A stretch of DNA of 64,000 bases, taken from assembly GCF_039592695.1 (NCBI RefSeq), contig NZ_JBBUTK010000001.1, positions 992,001 to 1,056,000 on the forward strand, given 5' to 3'. Source of the DNA: Flagellimonas_A sp039592695 (GTDB lineage: Bacteria > Bacteroidota > Bacteroidia > Flavobacteriales > Flavobacteriaceae). Shown in pieces: positions 9,241 to 18,299 of the stretch; positions within the stretch are counted from its first letter, which is position 1, and the number at the start of each line of letters is the position of its first letter. Position numbers and translations under genes: made by a program. The notes below the pieces were generated by a model. That model did not search any database and had not been told where the DNA came from. It saw nothing but the letters and a program-made list of their open reading frames with translations.

Positions 9241-12200
9241 ATGAAAAACCTTTTTTTCTCTTTTTTGATAGTGGCCTTTGCCCTACCGATAAGCGGTGTT
9301 TCACAGCAAACGCTTGAATCCATTTCTGGTAAAGAATTGTTTGGCGACATGAAGGCACGACATATCGGCCCTGCTTTAATGAGCGGCCGAATCAACGATA
9401 TGGAAGTGCACCCGACCAACAGCCGCATCATCTATGCAGGTACTGCTGGTGGCGGAGTATGGAAATCAAATGATGGTGGAGCCACCTTCAATCCTATTTT
9501 TGATGAGTATTGCCAATCGATAGGCTCCATTGAACTCGACCCCAATGACCCTGACAAAACGATTTATGTGGGTACTGGCGAGACATGGCCCCGCAATAGT
9601 GTTTCCATTGGCGACGGATTGTACAAATCTGTGGATGGTGGTGCCAATTGGCAAAAAATCGGGTTTGAAAACTCTGAACGCATTGCCAATATTATCGTCA
9701 ACCCAAAGAATTCCCAAGAAATTTACGTTGGCGTGCTGGGCGCACTCTGGGGCGATAATGAAGAGCGCGGCGTATTCAAGTCAAACGATGGCGGACAGAC
9801 GTGGGAAAAATTGCTCTACATCAACCCAAAAACGGGTTGTGCCGATTTGGCGATGGACCCCAACGACCCAAATACGTTATACGCTTCCATGTGGGAATTT
9901 CGACGTACCGCATGGTCATTTGAATCGGGTGGCGAAAACAGTGCGCTGTACAAATCCACTGACGGTGGCAAAACATGGAACAAAATCCATAATGGATTTC
10001 CTGAAGGAGATTTGGGAAGGTTGGCGATAGCCGTTGCTACTTCCAATCCGAAGGTGTTGTATACCGTCATCGAGGCTGAAAAAGACGAACGCAAAGGATT
10101 GTACCGCAGTGATGATGCGGGTAATTCATGGAAGCAATTGAACAACGACTTTGGCATTACGGTACGGCCTTTTTATTTCTCAAGAATTGTGGTGGACCCA
10201 AAAAATGAGGATGTTGTCGTCAAGGGCGGTCTTAGCGGTTCCATTTCTCGAGATGGTGGAAAAACGTTCAAAAACTTGGGCAACATGCACTCAGACATCC
10301 ACGACTTTGCTTTCAACATCAAAGATTCTGATATCATGTATGTAGGCACCGACGGTGGTGTTTATCGTTCTTGGGATGGTGGCACCACCATGGAAATCGT
10401 TGAGAACCTTCCACTTTCACAATTCTACCATATCAGCGTAGACGATGCCGAGCCTTATAATGTGTATGGGGGGTTGCAGGATAACGGCTCTTGGTGGGGA
10501 CCCTCATCTTCCCCTGGGGGCGTTGAAGCCCGCGACTGGAATTCCGTTGGGTACGGTGACGGTTTCCGAGTGTTGAAACATCCGACAAAAAACATCATTT
10601 ACTCTGAAATGCAAGGTGCCGACAATGTATGGCGGTATGATGTGGACAGAAAGCTGACCAAAACCATTCAGCCCTTGCCCACTTCTGAAGACCAGAAGCT
10701 GCGCTTTAACTGGAATGCGCCCATGGCTGTCAGCCCGCACCAACCTGATCGTTTCTACATGGGCAGCCAGTACCTGCACCGTTCAGAGGACATGGGCGAT
10801 ACTTGGGAAATCATTTCACCGGATTTAACCACCAACGATCCTGCAAAACAAAATCAAGAAGATTCAGGTGGGCTGTCAAAAGACAACTCAGGTGCAGAAA
10901 ACCACACAACCATTTTCACGATAACGGAATCTCCGTTGGATCAAAACATCATTTGGGTGGGCACCGATGATGGCAATGTTCAGGTAACACAAGATGGTGG
11001 CAAAACATGGACGAACACCTCAATGAACATTCAAGGGTTGCCAAAAAATACCTGGTGCTACCATATTGAGGCCAGCAGCCATGACAAGGCAACTGCCTAT
11101 GCCGTATTCGATGGCCATACGCAGAACGATATGAATCCGTATGCGTATAAGACCACAGATTTTGGGGAAACATGGACAAATATTATCTCTGATGATGTCA
11201 TTGGCTTCACACGCAGCATTCAAGAAGATTTTGTGAATCCTGATTTGTTGTTCTTGGGCACCGAATTCGGACTTTACATCACCTTGGATGGCGGCAAAAA
11301 CTGGAAGAAGTTTACCAACAATATGCCAGCAGTGGCAGTACATCATTTAGAAATGCAGAAGAAAACCAATGACTTGGTCATGGGAACCCATGGTCGCGGC
11401 GTCATTATCATCGATGATATTTCTCCTTTACGAGAAATCAATGAGGAGGTATTGAACAAAACCTTGCATTTCTTTGACATGCCAGCTACGACTATCAATG
11501 AAACCAGTAGTTTTTCAGGCAATTTTGGTGGTGAAACCCAGTTTGTGGGCATCAACAAAACCAACAATGCACAAATCAAGTATTTCTTGAAGAAGCGTCA
11601 CACGTTCGGGAAAATGCTCATGGAAATTCAGGATTCAGAAGGAAACGTGGTTTCTGAACTTGGGCCCGGAAAATCAAAGGGCATCAATATCGTGAATTGG
11701 AACTACCGCAGAAAGCAGCCCAAAGTGGCCAAGGGCAAAACCTTCAGTTTTGGCGGTTTCACCTCACCTCGAGTACCCGCCGGAATGTACAAGGCGGTAA
11801 TCACTAAAGGAAAAGAAACCTTTGCGCATGAATTTGAACTGGTGTATGATGAAGATTCTCCCCTTAACGAAAAAGATAGGGAGCAAAAAAACACCATTAC
11901 GATGCGATTGTACGATATGACCCAAGAATTGGCCTATCTAGTGTATGAGGTCGATGAGATTTTGGCGAGTGCAGAAGCCAAAGGCGATAAAAAAACGGTT
12001 GCCAAGTTGAATGAACTGAAAAAGACGCTGGTCATCACCACTGGTGATAACTATGTCGGTTCTGCTGAACCACAGTTACGTGAAAAAATGACCAATCTCT
12101 ACAGCAAGGTGGCTTCAAGTTATGACAAGGCCACCGCATCTGACCTGCAAAACTTGAAGGTCATAACCGCACGTTTTGAAGCGGGCAAAGCCGATTTTGA

Positions 12201-12276
12201 GAAGATTAAATCGAAATATCTCAAAAAGAATGCGTTGGAGATAAAACCCTTTGAAGAGTTTTTGAGCAGCAAGTAA
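9241..12276 (+). CDS. Large exported Asp-box (BNR/VPS10-sortilin-like) beta-propeller protein
   Basis: 1011 residues. After a signal peptide ending at GVSQQ, the first two thirds contain about eleven Asp-box motifs of the form SxDGGxTW (SNDGGATF, SVDGGANW, SNDGGQTW, STDGGKTW, SDDAGNSW, SRDGGKTF, SWDGGTTM, SEDMGDTW, TQDGGKTW, TTDFGETW, TLDGGKNW), which mark blades of a sortilin-type propeller. The last 300 residues are beta-rich and then helical. Proteins like this are often labelled glycosyl hydrolase, but sialidase catalytic residues are not evident, so an enzymatic role is unproven. No Type IX C-terminal sorting domain is obvious at the end (LEIKPFEEFLSSK). Confidence 0.82.
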   Translation: MKNLFFSFLIVAFALPISGVSQQTLESISGKELFGDMKARHIGPALMSGRINDMEVHPTNSRIIYAGTAGGGVWKSNDGGATFNPIFDEYCQSIGSIELDPNDPDKTIYVGTGETWPRNSVSIGDGLYKSVDGGANWQKIGFENSERIANIIVNPKNSQEIYVGVLGALWGDNEERGVFKSNDGGQTWEKLLYINPKTGCADLAMDPNDPNTLYASMWEFRRTAWSFESGGENSALYKSTDGGKTWNKIHNGFPEGDLGRLAIAVATSNPKVLYTVIEAEKDERKGLYRSDDAGNSWKQLNNDFGITVRPFYFSRIVVDPKNEDVVVKGGLSGSISRDGGKTFKNLGNMHSDIHDFAFNIKDSDIMYVGTDGGVYRSWDGGTTMEIVENLPLSQFYHISVDDAEPYNVYGGLQDNGSWWGPSSSPGGVEARDWNSVGYGDGFRVLKHPTKNIIYSEMQGADNVWRYDVDRKLTKTIQPLPTSEDQKLRFNWNAPMAVSPHQPDRFYMGSQYLHRSEDMGDTWEIISPDLTTNDPAKQNQEDSGGLSKDNSGAENHTTIFTITESPLDQNIIWVGTDDGNVQVTQDGGKTWTNTSMNIQGLPKNTWCYHIEASSHDKATAYAVFDGHTQNDMNPYAYKTTDFGETWTNIISDDVIGFTRSIQEDFVNPDLLFLGTEFGLYITLDGGKNWKKFTNNMPAVAVHHLEMQKKTNDLVMGTHGRGVIIIDDISPLREINEEVLNKTLHFFDMPATTINETSSFSGNFGGETQFVGINKTNNAQIKYFLKKRHTFGKMLMEIQDSEGNVVSELGPGKSKGINIVNWNYRRKQPKVAKGKTFSFGGFTSPRVPAGMYKAVITKGKETFAHEFELVYDEDSPLNEKDREQKNTITMRLYDMTQELAYLVYEVDEILASAEAKGDKKTVAKLNELKKTLVITTGDNYVGSAEPQLREKMTNLYSKVASSYDKATASDLQNLKVITARFEAGKADFEKIKSKYLKKNALEIKPFEEFLSSK

Positions 12277-12281
12277 CACCC

Positions 12282-12310
12282 AAAGCCCCGATAGATTCGG
12301 GGCTTTTTTG
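12282..12310 (+). terminator. Strong hairpin terminator
   Basis: A ten-base stem AAAGCCCCGA / TCGGGGCTTT with a five-base loop ends in a T run, 6 bases after the Asp-box gene stop. Confidence 0.9.
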
Positions 12311-12392
12311 TTTATAAGCCCGTTGAAAACTAAAGCGCATGCACCATATTTGACGAACATGATATTGGTAATTTTATCAAAACCATCACGAT

Positions 12393-12800
12393 ATGGATGA
12401 TAGGTCCTCACAGCTTCTGGCAATTCGACCAGAAATACAATCCGCAAGATTTGATGAAAACACAGGTGACGAAGAACGGTTTCAGAACGAAACGCTACGC
12501 CCCATCATCAAGTTTCAAAACTTTTTGTTGATCGAGGTGTTCAAAAATTACATCAGAAAGCACAAGAACACCTACTACGAGCTTCCTCTTGAAAAACGAA
12601 TGGAGTACATCGAAAAAGCCATTCAAAAAGACATCAAGTTCAGAAATTCCCTTAAGGGCATGATTATTGGCCAATTCACCATTGAAGAATACCAAAGGTA
12701 TATTGAAAACTCTTCTGCGTTGAATAAACGCATGATGAATATGGTGATTGTACGCCTTAAAGACCAGATTCAATTGCTTGAAAAAGAGGTACTAGTCTAA
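12393..12800 (+). CDS. Conserved-looking small protein, function unknown
   Basis: 135 residues beginning MDDRSSQLLAIRPEIQ, basic and mostly helical, without signal peptide or membrane span. Proteins with this start and the block QNETLRPIIKFQNFLLI are common in flavobacteria. As I recall they are sometimes labelled glyoxalase, but I see none of the metal-binding His/Glu pattern of that superfamily and would not use the name. It overlaps the convergent DUF2461 gene by 9 bases. Confidence 0.65.
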   Translation: MDDRSSQLLAIRPEIQSARFDENTGDEERFQNETLRPIIKFQNFLLIEVFKNYIRKHKNTYYELPLEKRMEYIEKAIQKDIKFRNSLKGMIIGQFTIEEYQRYIENSSALNKRMMNMVIVRLKDQIQLLEKEVLV

Positions 12801-13472
12801 AAGCGACTCGCCGTTCAAGTTTGTGGTCAAGATATCGCTCATCAGGTCAAAATATGGGCGGACTGCCTTGAACGATGCATTTACTTCGTTGATGAAATCT
12901 TTGGAAAGCACTTCTTTGTCCGTGAAGTTTCGAACAAAGATGAACTGTTTCTTTCTGATAAGGTCAATATTGGGATGTTCTTTATCGAAACCTTTTGGAG
13001 CGGTCTTGACACCATCACCGACCAATTCGCCCCAAATCTTTTTAAATGAGGGTTCGTTGATGACACGACGGAATTCTTCCGCATCCATTTCAAACTCTTT
13101 CCGAATACGGAACAAGTCCTCTTTATTGGGTTCCCAAAAGCCTACAGCAGCAAAGGTTTCCCCGGGCTTTATCCGCAAATAGTAACCGCCCCGCAGATGA
13201 GCGCCCAGTCGTGACAACGAACCGGCAAAATGTGATTTGTAGGGTGTCTTGTCCTTAGAAAACCGCACATCCCGATAAATCCTGAACATTTTGAGCTTTT
13301 CAATATCGTCATGGTTCTCCATCAATTCTTTCAAGTGGTTGTAAAATTCCTTTGCCTCACCCTCATGTTTTTTGAATTCATCTTTATGCTCGGTAAACCA
13401 TTCTCTATTGTTGTTCTTCTCCAATTTCTTGAGAAAGTAAAGTGCAGGCTTTGAAATTGTTGGTGTGCTCAC
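12792..13472 (-). CDS. DUF2461 domain protein
   Basis: 226 residues. The N-terminal ISKPALYFLKKLEKNNNREWF and the following DKTPYKSHFAGSLSR and GGYYLRIKPGETFAAVGFW are the signature blocks of DUF2461 (TIGR02453). The family is widespread and uncharacterised; the protein is soluble with no signal peptide. The 3' end overlaps the convergent small-protein gene by 9 bases. Its start is about 95 bases from the divergent serine acetyltransferase start. Confidence 0.9.
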   Translation of the reverse strand: MSTPTISKPALYFLKKLEKNNNREWFTEHKDEFKKHEGEAKEFYNHLKELMENHDDIEKLKMFRIYRDVRFSKDKTPYKSHFAGSLSRLGAHLRGGYYLRIKPGETFAAVGFWEPNKEDLFRIRKEFEMDAEEFRRVINEPSFKKIWGELVGDGVKTAPKGFDKEHPNIDLIRKKQFIFVRNFTDKEVLSKDFINEVNASFKAVRPYFDLMSDILTTNLNGESLLD

Positions 13473-13568
13473 GTATGCTGGCTTAAGTGTTATTTTTTAG
13501 CTAAAGTTAGCAATTTGAAAATTACACGATTTTCAGAATGGTTACATTTAAATCAAATTTTTCCGGTT

Positions 13569-14360
13569 ATGGACAAACAAGCGATCATCACTGCACTGAA
13601 AAAGCACAAAAATCAACCCTACCTAGACTATCGACTTAAAAGGAATACGGAATCTTTTACCGATTTGTTGTTCAATATGCTGTTTGATGTACGAACACCC
13701 ATAGATTCTAATTTGGACATACTTGCAGCAAAATTTGACGAATTGGTAGACCTGGCCTGTTGGGAAACCAAAAGGCCCTGCAAAAAACTTTGGGAGGAGT
13801 ATGTGTCGGACTTACCTACCGTGCTGGAAAAATTAAATCTTGATGCACAGGCCATTCTGAATTGCGATCCCGCGTCATTATCCATAGAAGAAGTGTATAT
13901 GGCCTACCCAGGTTTTTATGCGATTGCGATATATCGTTTGGCCCATGAACTTTACCAAAAGGGATTCCCGTTGGTGCCGAGACTTATGACTGAATACGCC
14001 CACCGACAAACGGGAGTTGATATCAATCCGGGAGCGCAAATCGGTGATTCGTTTTTTATTGACCATGCGACGGGTGTCGTTATCGGCGAGACGGCCGTCA
14101 TCGAAGACAACGTTAAAATCTACCAAGGGGTTACTTTGGGAGCTTTATACGTTGCCAAAAGCCTTCAAAAACAGAAACGGCATCCTACCATAGAATCAAA
14201 TGTCACCATTTATGCCAACGCCACTATTTTGGGTGGTGAAACGGTCATTGGTGAAAATACGGTCATCGGAGGCAATGCTTGGGTGACAGACTCCGTACCC
14301 GCGAACTCCACAGTGTTCCACACGCCTGAAATCCGAATCAAAACCGAAACCAATGTCTGA
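13569..14360 (+). CDS. cysE: Serine O-acetyltransferase
   Basis: 263 residues from the ATG at 13569. A longer reading begins at TTG 13515, but the extra 18 residues look untranslated. The C-terminal half is a left-handed beta-helix of hexapeptide repeats and contains IDHATGVVIGETAVI and NVKIYQGVTLGALYV, which include the catalytic His of serine acetyltransferases. The helical N-terminus (LDYRLKRNTESFTDLLFNML) matches the long EpsC-like form. The enzyme makes O-acetylserine from serine and acetyl-CoA. Its stop overlaps the start of the cysteine synthase gene by 8 bases, so the two steps of cysteine synthesis are translationally coupled. Confidence 0.93.
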   Translation: MDKQAIITALKKHKNQPYLDYRLKRNTESFTDLLFNMLFDVRTPIDSNLDILAAKFDELVDLACWETKRPCKKLWEEYVSDLPTVLEKLNLDAQAILNCDPASLSIEEVYMAYPGFYAIAIYRLAHELYQKGFPLVPRLMTEYAHRQTGVDINPGAQIGDSFFIDHATGVVIGETAVIEDNVKIYQGVTLGALYVAKSLQKQKRHPTIESNVTIYANATILGGETVIGENTVIGGNAWVTDSVPANSTVFHTPEIRIKTETNV

Positions 14361-15237
14361 TTCCATCTTGGATTTAATCGGCAACACGCCCATGGTGTTG
14401 AGCAAACGCCTGAATACCAATCCCAATGTGAAACTCTACTTCAAGTTGGAAGGTGACAATCCAGGTGGTAGTGTCAAAGACCGCCCTGCGTATAATATGA
14501 TCAAAAGTGGATTGGAGCGTGGGGATTTCAATAAAAACAGCAAACTCATTGAAGCCACAAGTGGAAATACAGGGATTGCCCTTGCTATGATTGCAGGGGT
14601 TTATGGATTGGATATTGAACTCGTCATGCCCGAAAACGCCACAAAAGAACGTGTGCAGACCATGAAGGTTTATGGTGCCAAAGTGACGTTGGTTTCTGAA
14701 GATGTCGGGATAGAGGGTGCCCGTGATTATGCCGAAAACAAGGTCAAGAATGAGGGATATACCATGCTGAACCAATTTGGCAATAACGATAATTGGAAAG
14801 CGCACTACAAAACAACAGGACCTGAGATTTGGCGTGACACAAAGGGTGAAGTCACACATTTTGTATCGAGTATGGGCACCACGGGAACCATTACGGGCAC
14901 CTCCACCTTTTTAAAAGAGCAAAAAAGCGACATTAAAATTATTGGGGCGCAACCCAAAGAGGGCTCACGAATACCAGGCATTCGCAAATGGTCGCCCGAT
15001 TATGTGCCCAGTATCTTCAATCCGAAAAAGGTGGATGATATCTTGTTTGTGAGTCAATACGAAGCTAGCGAAATGTCTAAAAGACTCGCCAAAGAAGAAG
15101 GTATTTTTGCGGGTATGAGCAGTGGTGGGGCCACAGTGATTGCACTGCTTGTCGCATCGCAATTGAAAGAAGGCACCATCGTTTCCATCGTTTGCGACCG
15201 TGGCGACCGCTACCTATCCTCTCCCCTATTCGATTGA
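14353..15237 (+). CDS. cysM: Cysteine synthase (O-acetylserine sulfhydrylase, CysM type)
   Basis: 294 residues, full length. The PLP lysine is in GGSVKDRPAYNM; the substrate loop is EATSGNTGIALA; the phosphate-binding loop is SMGTTGTITGTS; GIFAGMSSGGA lies near the end. The enzyme converts O-acetylserine and sulfide (or thiosulfate, for CysM types) to cysteine. It overlaps cysE by 8 bases. The length and the SVKDRPA context favour the CysM branch over CysK, moderately. The 3' end overlaps the convergent hydrolase gene by 28 bases. Confidence 0.93.
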   Translation: MSDSILDLIGNTPMVLSKRLNTNPNVKLYFKLEGDNPGGSVKDRPAYNMIKSGLERGDFNKNSKLIEATSGNTGIALAMIAGVYGLDIELVMPENATKERVQTMKVYGAKVTLVSEDVGIEGARDYAENKVKNEGYTMLNQFGNNDNWKAHYKTTGPEIWRDTKGEVTHFVSSMGTTGTITGTSTFLKEQKSDIKIIGAQPKEGSRIPGIRKWSPDYVPSIFNPKKVDDILFVSQYEASEMSKRLAKEEGIFAGMSSGGATVIALLVASQLKEGTIVSIVCDRGDRYLSSPLFD

Positions 15238-16028
15238 AGCGTTTTGTCAATGACTTTATGATACTCTTGAAAATTGATGAGGTCATTGTGGTCGCCATCT
15301 TTTATTGCTACAAAAGATTTTTTTTGACTGGAAATGGATTCAAATAGCCGCTTTCCAGAGTCAAAGGGCACTACCGAATCTTCGGTCCCATGTATGATGG
15401 TTATGGGGCATTTTACTTCGTTGATGAACGAATAGGTCGGAAACCGATATTTCAGCAATGACCCCACAGGAAGAAACGGAAACCGCTCTTTGGCCACTTC
15501 TTCCAAACCGTAAAAGGGGGTTTCCAGAATCAATTGATGTGGATTGTTTTTTGCAGCCACATGGGTTGCAAAAGTGCCGCCCAACGACCGACCGTAAACC
15601 TTGATATTGCTTTCGTCGTATTGCTTTTTGGCATGTTCATACCACAACTGCGCATCTTGATAGAGTGGCTTTTCACCAAGCTTGCCAGTACTCTTCCCAT
15701 AGGTACGGTAATCCATGATCAATACATCGTATCCTTTATCCACAAAAAACAAGGCTATTTCTCCCCAACGGGATAAATCCCCAGCATTTCCATGAAAATA
15801 AAGGATAAGTCCCTTTGGATTTTTGACATGAAAATGAAGGGCATTCAATCGTGCTCCATCATCCGTTTCCAAAAAAACCTCTTCAAAATTGGCGGAGAAT
15901 GAATATTGATATTCTTGCGGAAGCTGTGTCGGTAAAAAAATCAATTTTTCCTGTAAAAAATAAATCATGCAGCATAGTGCTATTAAGGTGAGTAAAAGGC
16001 CCGAGCCCCATATTTTAAACCTTCGCAT
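15210..16028 (-). CDS. Alpha/beta hydrolase, membrane-anchored (first of a tandem pair)
   Basis: 272 residues from ATG 16028. The frame is open upstream to a TTG at 16058 and an ATG at 16055, inside the previous gene; 16028 gives a basic start followed directly by the membrane segment. The domain shows LILYFHGNAGDLSRW (oxyanion loop), a nucleophile elbow in KVYGRSLGGTFA, Asp in HGTEDSVVPF and His in DGDHNDLI. It resembles the BEM46/YqkD-like serine hydrolases. Substrate unknown. It is a paralogue of the gene just upstream, which it overlaps by 14 bases. Confidence 0.85.
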   Translation of the reverse strand: MRRFKIWGSGLLLTLIALCCMIYFLQEKLIFLPTQLPQEYQYSFSANFEEVFLETDDGARLNALHFHVKNPKGLILYFHGNAGDLSRWGEIALFFVDKGYDVLIMDYRTYGKSTGKLGEKPLYQDAQLWYEHAKKQYDESNIKVYGRSLGGTFATHVAAKNNPHQLILETPFYGLEEVAKERFPFLPVGSLLKYRFPTYSFINEVKCPITIIHGTEDSVVPFDSGKRLFESISSQKKSFVAIKDGDHNDLINFQEYHKVIDKTLQSNRGEDR

Positions 16029-16953
16029 CCGTCTTTTTTGTGTGGTGGACCACATCAATGCTAGAGCCTTTCAAGTTGACCCTTCTGTTTCTTGAATTGA
16101 TGATGTCACCCAACATTTTATGGTACGATTCAAAGGTGTTCAAATCTTTATGGCCACCCCCGATCACGGTATGTAAGGTGGTCAACTTAGGTTTGATGCG
16201 TGATAGCTTTACACTGGTCTTATAGGGAATCAAACGGTCGTCGGTACCATGAATGATGTGAATGGGGCAGTTAACATATTTGAGCCATTTGTACGTCGGC
16301 ATGGGGAATTTGATCAATAGCGACAAGGGCATAAACGGAATGAATTTTTTAGCGACTTTGCTCAGGCTGTAATAAGGGGCATCCAATATCAACATTCTCG
16401 GGTTGTTCATCGAAGCCAGTTTTGTGGCAAAGCCCGATCCCAGTGAACGGCCGTATAGAACAATGTATTTTTCGTTGACGTTTTCCTTGATTTTGTTGTA
16501 CACCAGTTGCATATCACGCTTGATGGCCTTTTGGGTGCGCCTGCCCGTACTTTTGCCAAATCCGCGATAGTCGACCATGATGACATCATAACCGTGTCGG
16601 GTAAAATCCACTGCGAACTTGCCCCATCCTTTGATACTTTTTGAATTGCCTTTTAGGTAGAATACCACACCTTTCGGATTTTCAGCTTTAAAATGTAGTC
16701 CGTTGATGGTTGCACCATCGTGGGTTTGCATATTGTACTCTTCAATTTCTTGGTTATCATAGTAGAATTGAAATTCCTTCGAAAGCTTTTCAGGTTTAAA
16801 TAGAAAATAATCTTGCAGCAGGTACAACAGTATGCTCAAGACAATATAAATGCCAATAATAAGCAACAAAATATATAACCAACCAGACAAAACGAAGTGT
16901 ATTTCTTTACAAAATACAAAAGCACCGTGATTAATAATAAAAAAGGAGTGCAT
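16015..16953 (-). CDS. Alpha/beta hydrolase, membrane-anchored (second of a tandem pair)
   Basis: Up to 312 residues. A membrane span (LYILLLIIGIYIVLSILLYLL) precedes a hydrolase domain with VFYLKGNSKSIKGWGKFA, nucleophile elbow VLYGRSLGSGFA, HGTDDRLIPY and GGGHKDLN, giving a Ser-Asp-His triad. Same architecture as the neighbouring gene, so a recent tandem duplication is likely. The only ATG (16953) lies in the loop of the terminator of the preceding gene and the first residues are poor. A TTG at 16890, just before the membrane span, may be the real start. Substrate unknown. Confidence 0.83.
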   Translation of the reverse strand: MHSFFIINHGAFVFCKEIHFVLSGWLYILLLIIGIYIVLSILLYLLQDYFLFKPEKLSKEFQFYYDNQEIEEYNMQTHDGATINGLHFKAENPKGVVFYLKGNSKSIKGWGKFAVDFTRHGYDVIMVDYRGFGKSTGRRTQKAIKRDMQLVYNKIKENVNEKYIVLYGRSLGSGFATKLASMNNPRMLILDAPYYSLSKVAKKFIPFMPLSLLIKFPMPTYKWLKYVNCPIHIIHGTDDRLIPYKTSVKLSRIKPKLTTLHTVIGGGHKDLNTFESYHKMLGDIINSRNRRVNLKGSSIDVVHHTKKTDAKV

Positions 16954-16966
16954 AGCACTCCTTTTT
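16941..16966 (-). terminator. Terminator of the secreted-protein gene at 16987-17520
   Basis: An eleven-base perfect stem, AAAAGGAGTGC / GCACTCCTTTT, closes on a three-base loop. On the minus strand it is followed by a T run. It lies 20 bases downstream of the stop at 16987. The loop contains the ATG that would start the hydrolase gene. Confidence 0.85.
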
Positions 16967-16986
16967 ATACATGGTCAATGGCCTGA

Positions 16987-17520
16987 TTATTTGATGTTCT
17001 TGTTATTCTGCTTATTGAATGACTTTACATAAAATTCAACTTTCTTACCATCATCTTCTGTGAAAACATAGGCCTTTTTGGGGTTGTTCAAGTTGTCTTT
17101 AGCTATAGTCATGTTTTTCATAATGGTGAGGTTTTCGCCATCTTCAACGGCCACCATGAGGTTATCTTTATCTGATACCAATGTAAAATCGGTATCCGCT
17201 TCTGTGATGTAACTGAATTCAATGACCTCATCATAAGCCTCATCACTATCGTTATCAATTTCTACTGTTTTTATCACAGTCGTTGGAGGTATGACCCTAG
17301 TTTGATCCACTCTATTTTTGTCTTCTTCCTCCGTCATCACAGCCTGTTTTTCAGTCTTGGTTATTTTTACTGAGTTCGTGATTTTTTCTCCGTCCTCATA
17401 AAAAGTATACGTCTTCTTCGTGACTTCTTTGGCTGTTTCATTCTTGGTCATGTCTTGCGCAACGGTAGTCACAGTAAATAGCAATGCCAAAGCGGTGATT
17501 GTTATTTTAAAATTTTTCAT
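16987..17520 (-). CDS. Exported protein of unknown function
   Basis: 177 residues. A signal peptide (ITITALALLFTVTTVAQ) is followed by a Lys/Glu/Thr-rich, mostly beta mature part with no cysteine and no motif I recognise. It is flanked by a clear terminator downstream and an A+T-rich spacer upstream. That spacer contains TACTTTTA about 40 bases ahead of the ATG, a near match to the TAnnTTTG promoter element of Bacteroidota. Likely monocistronic and periplasmic or surface-located; no function proposed. Confidence 0.7.
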   Translation of the reverse strand: MKNFKITITALALLFTVTTVAQDMTKNETAKEVTKKTYTFYEDGEKITNSVKITKTEKQAVMTEEEDKNRVDQTRVIPPTTVIKTVEIDNDSDEAYDEVIEFSYITEADTDFTLVSDKDNLMVAVEDGENLTIMKNMTIAKDNLNNPKKAYVFTEDDGKKVEFYVKSFNKQNNKNIK

Positions 17521-17605
17521 TTTATATCTTATTTAATGTTGTTAATAATTGTGTAGTAAAAGTACTTTTAAAAAAGCAGTTGTATTTGCTCTAACGATTT
17601 AATTA

Positions 17606-18112
17606 TCAACTCGTTTGCTTAGAAACGTTCAATTTTTCACTGCTTTCTTTGTTCCAAGCATCTAACATCCAACTACTTTTTTCCAATTCTCTGATATAGG
17701 CCCCGATTAAATCTATGGTGCCCTCATCATCGATTTCATCTGCTGATTTGACCACTTTGTTCATTTGTTTTATCAAAGAGCTGTGGTCTTTCAGTATTTC
17801 AGATACCATTTGGGTGTCTTTCAATACTTTGGTACTTTCATCGATGTTCGACATGCTCAAATACTCGCTGTAGTTGCTTACAGGATGATAGCGCAGGGTC
17901 AAAATACGTTCTGCAATTTCATCAATCTTTATTCTGGCATCAGAATAGAGCTCCTCGAATTTCTCGTGCAGGTCGAAAAAGTTTTTTCCTAAAATATTCC
18001 AGTGAAAATTTCGAAGCTTCTGATAGTAGAGATGGTAATCGGCCAATAGGGTGTTCAATTCCATCACCACAGGCAACACTTCTTTTTCATTCATATTCAA
18101 ATAGTTCATCAT
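17606..18112 (-). CDS. dps: Dps-family ferritin-like protein
   Basis: 168 residues forming one four-helix ferritin-like domain. The di-iron site blocks are visible: LRNFHWNILGKNFFDLHEKFEELYSD contributes His, Asp and Glu ligands, and RIKIDEIAERILTLRYHPV follows. ELEKSSWMLDAW near the end also matches the family. Dps proteins form dodecamers that oxidise and store iron with peroxide and can bind DNA in stationary phase. There is no long basic N-terminal tail, so DNA binding is uncertain. Single gene between a secreted-protein gene and corA. Confidence 0.9.
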   Translation of the reverse strand: MMNYLNMNEKEVLPVVMELNTLLADYHLYYQKLRNFHWNILGKNFFDLHEKFEELYSDARIKIDEIAERILTLRYHPVSNYSEYLSMSNIDESTKVLKDTQMVSEILKDHSSLIKQMNKVVKSADEIDDEGTIDLIGAYIRELEKSSWMLDAWNKESSEKLNVSKQTS

Positions 18113-18299
18113 TATGTGTTTTTGTCGTTAAAATTTCAGTTAACGTTGGTAGTGATAAAGGTAAATATCGCATTTGGCGGACGCCATAATTGCTGTAGAT
18201 GATAGCAAAACCAACACTTTCAATATAAAGGTGGGGGCAATTTTGTCAAGCGATTTAACGGGATTTAACGGAAATCAAAAAACCTTAACATAATGAATG

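Noticed and set aside
18113..18299. Spacer between dps and corA as a possible RNA gene
   Set aside because: It contains a short GATTTAACGG duplication but no stable hairpin or recognisable RNA motif.
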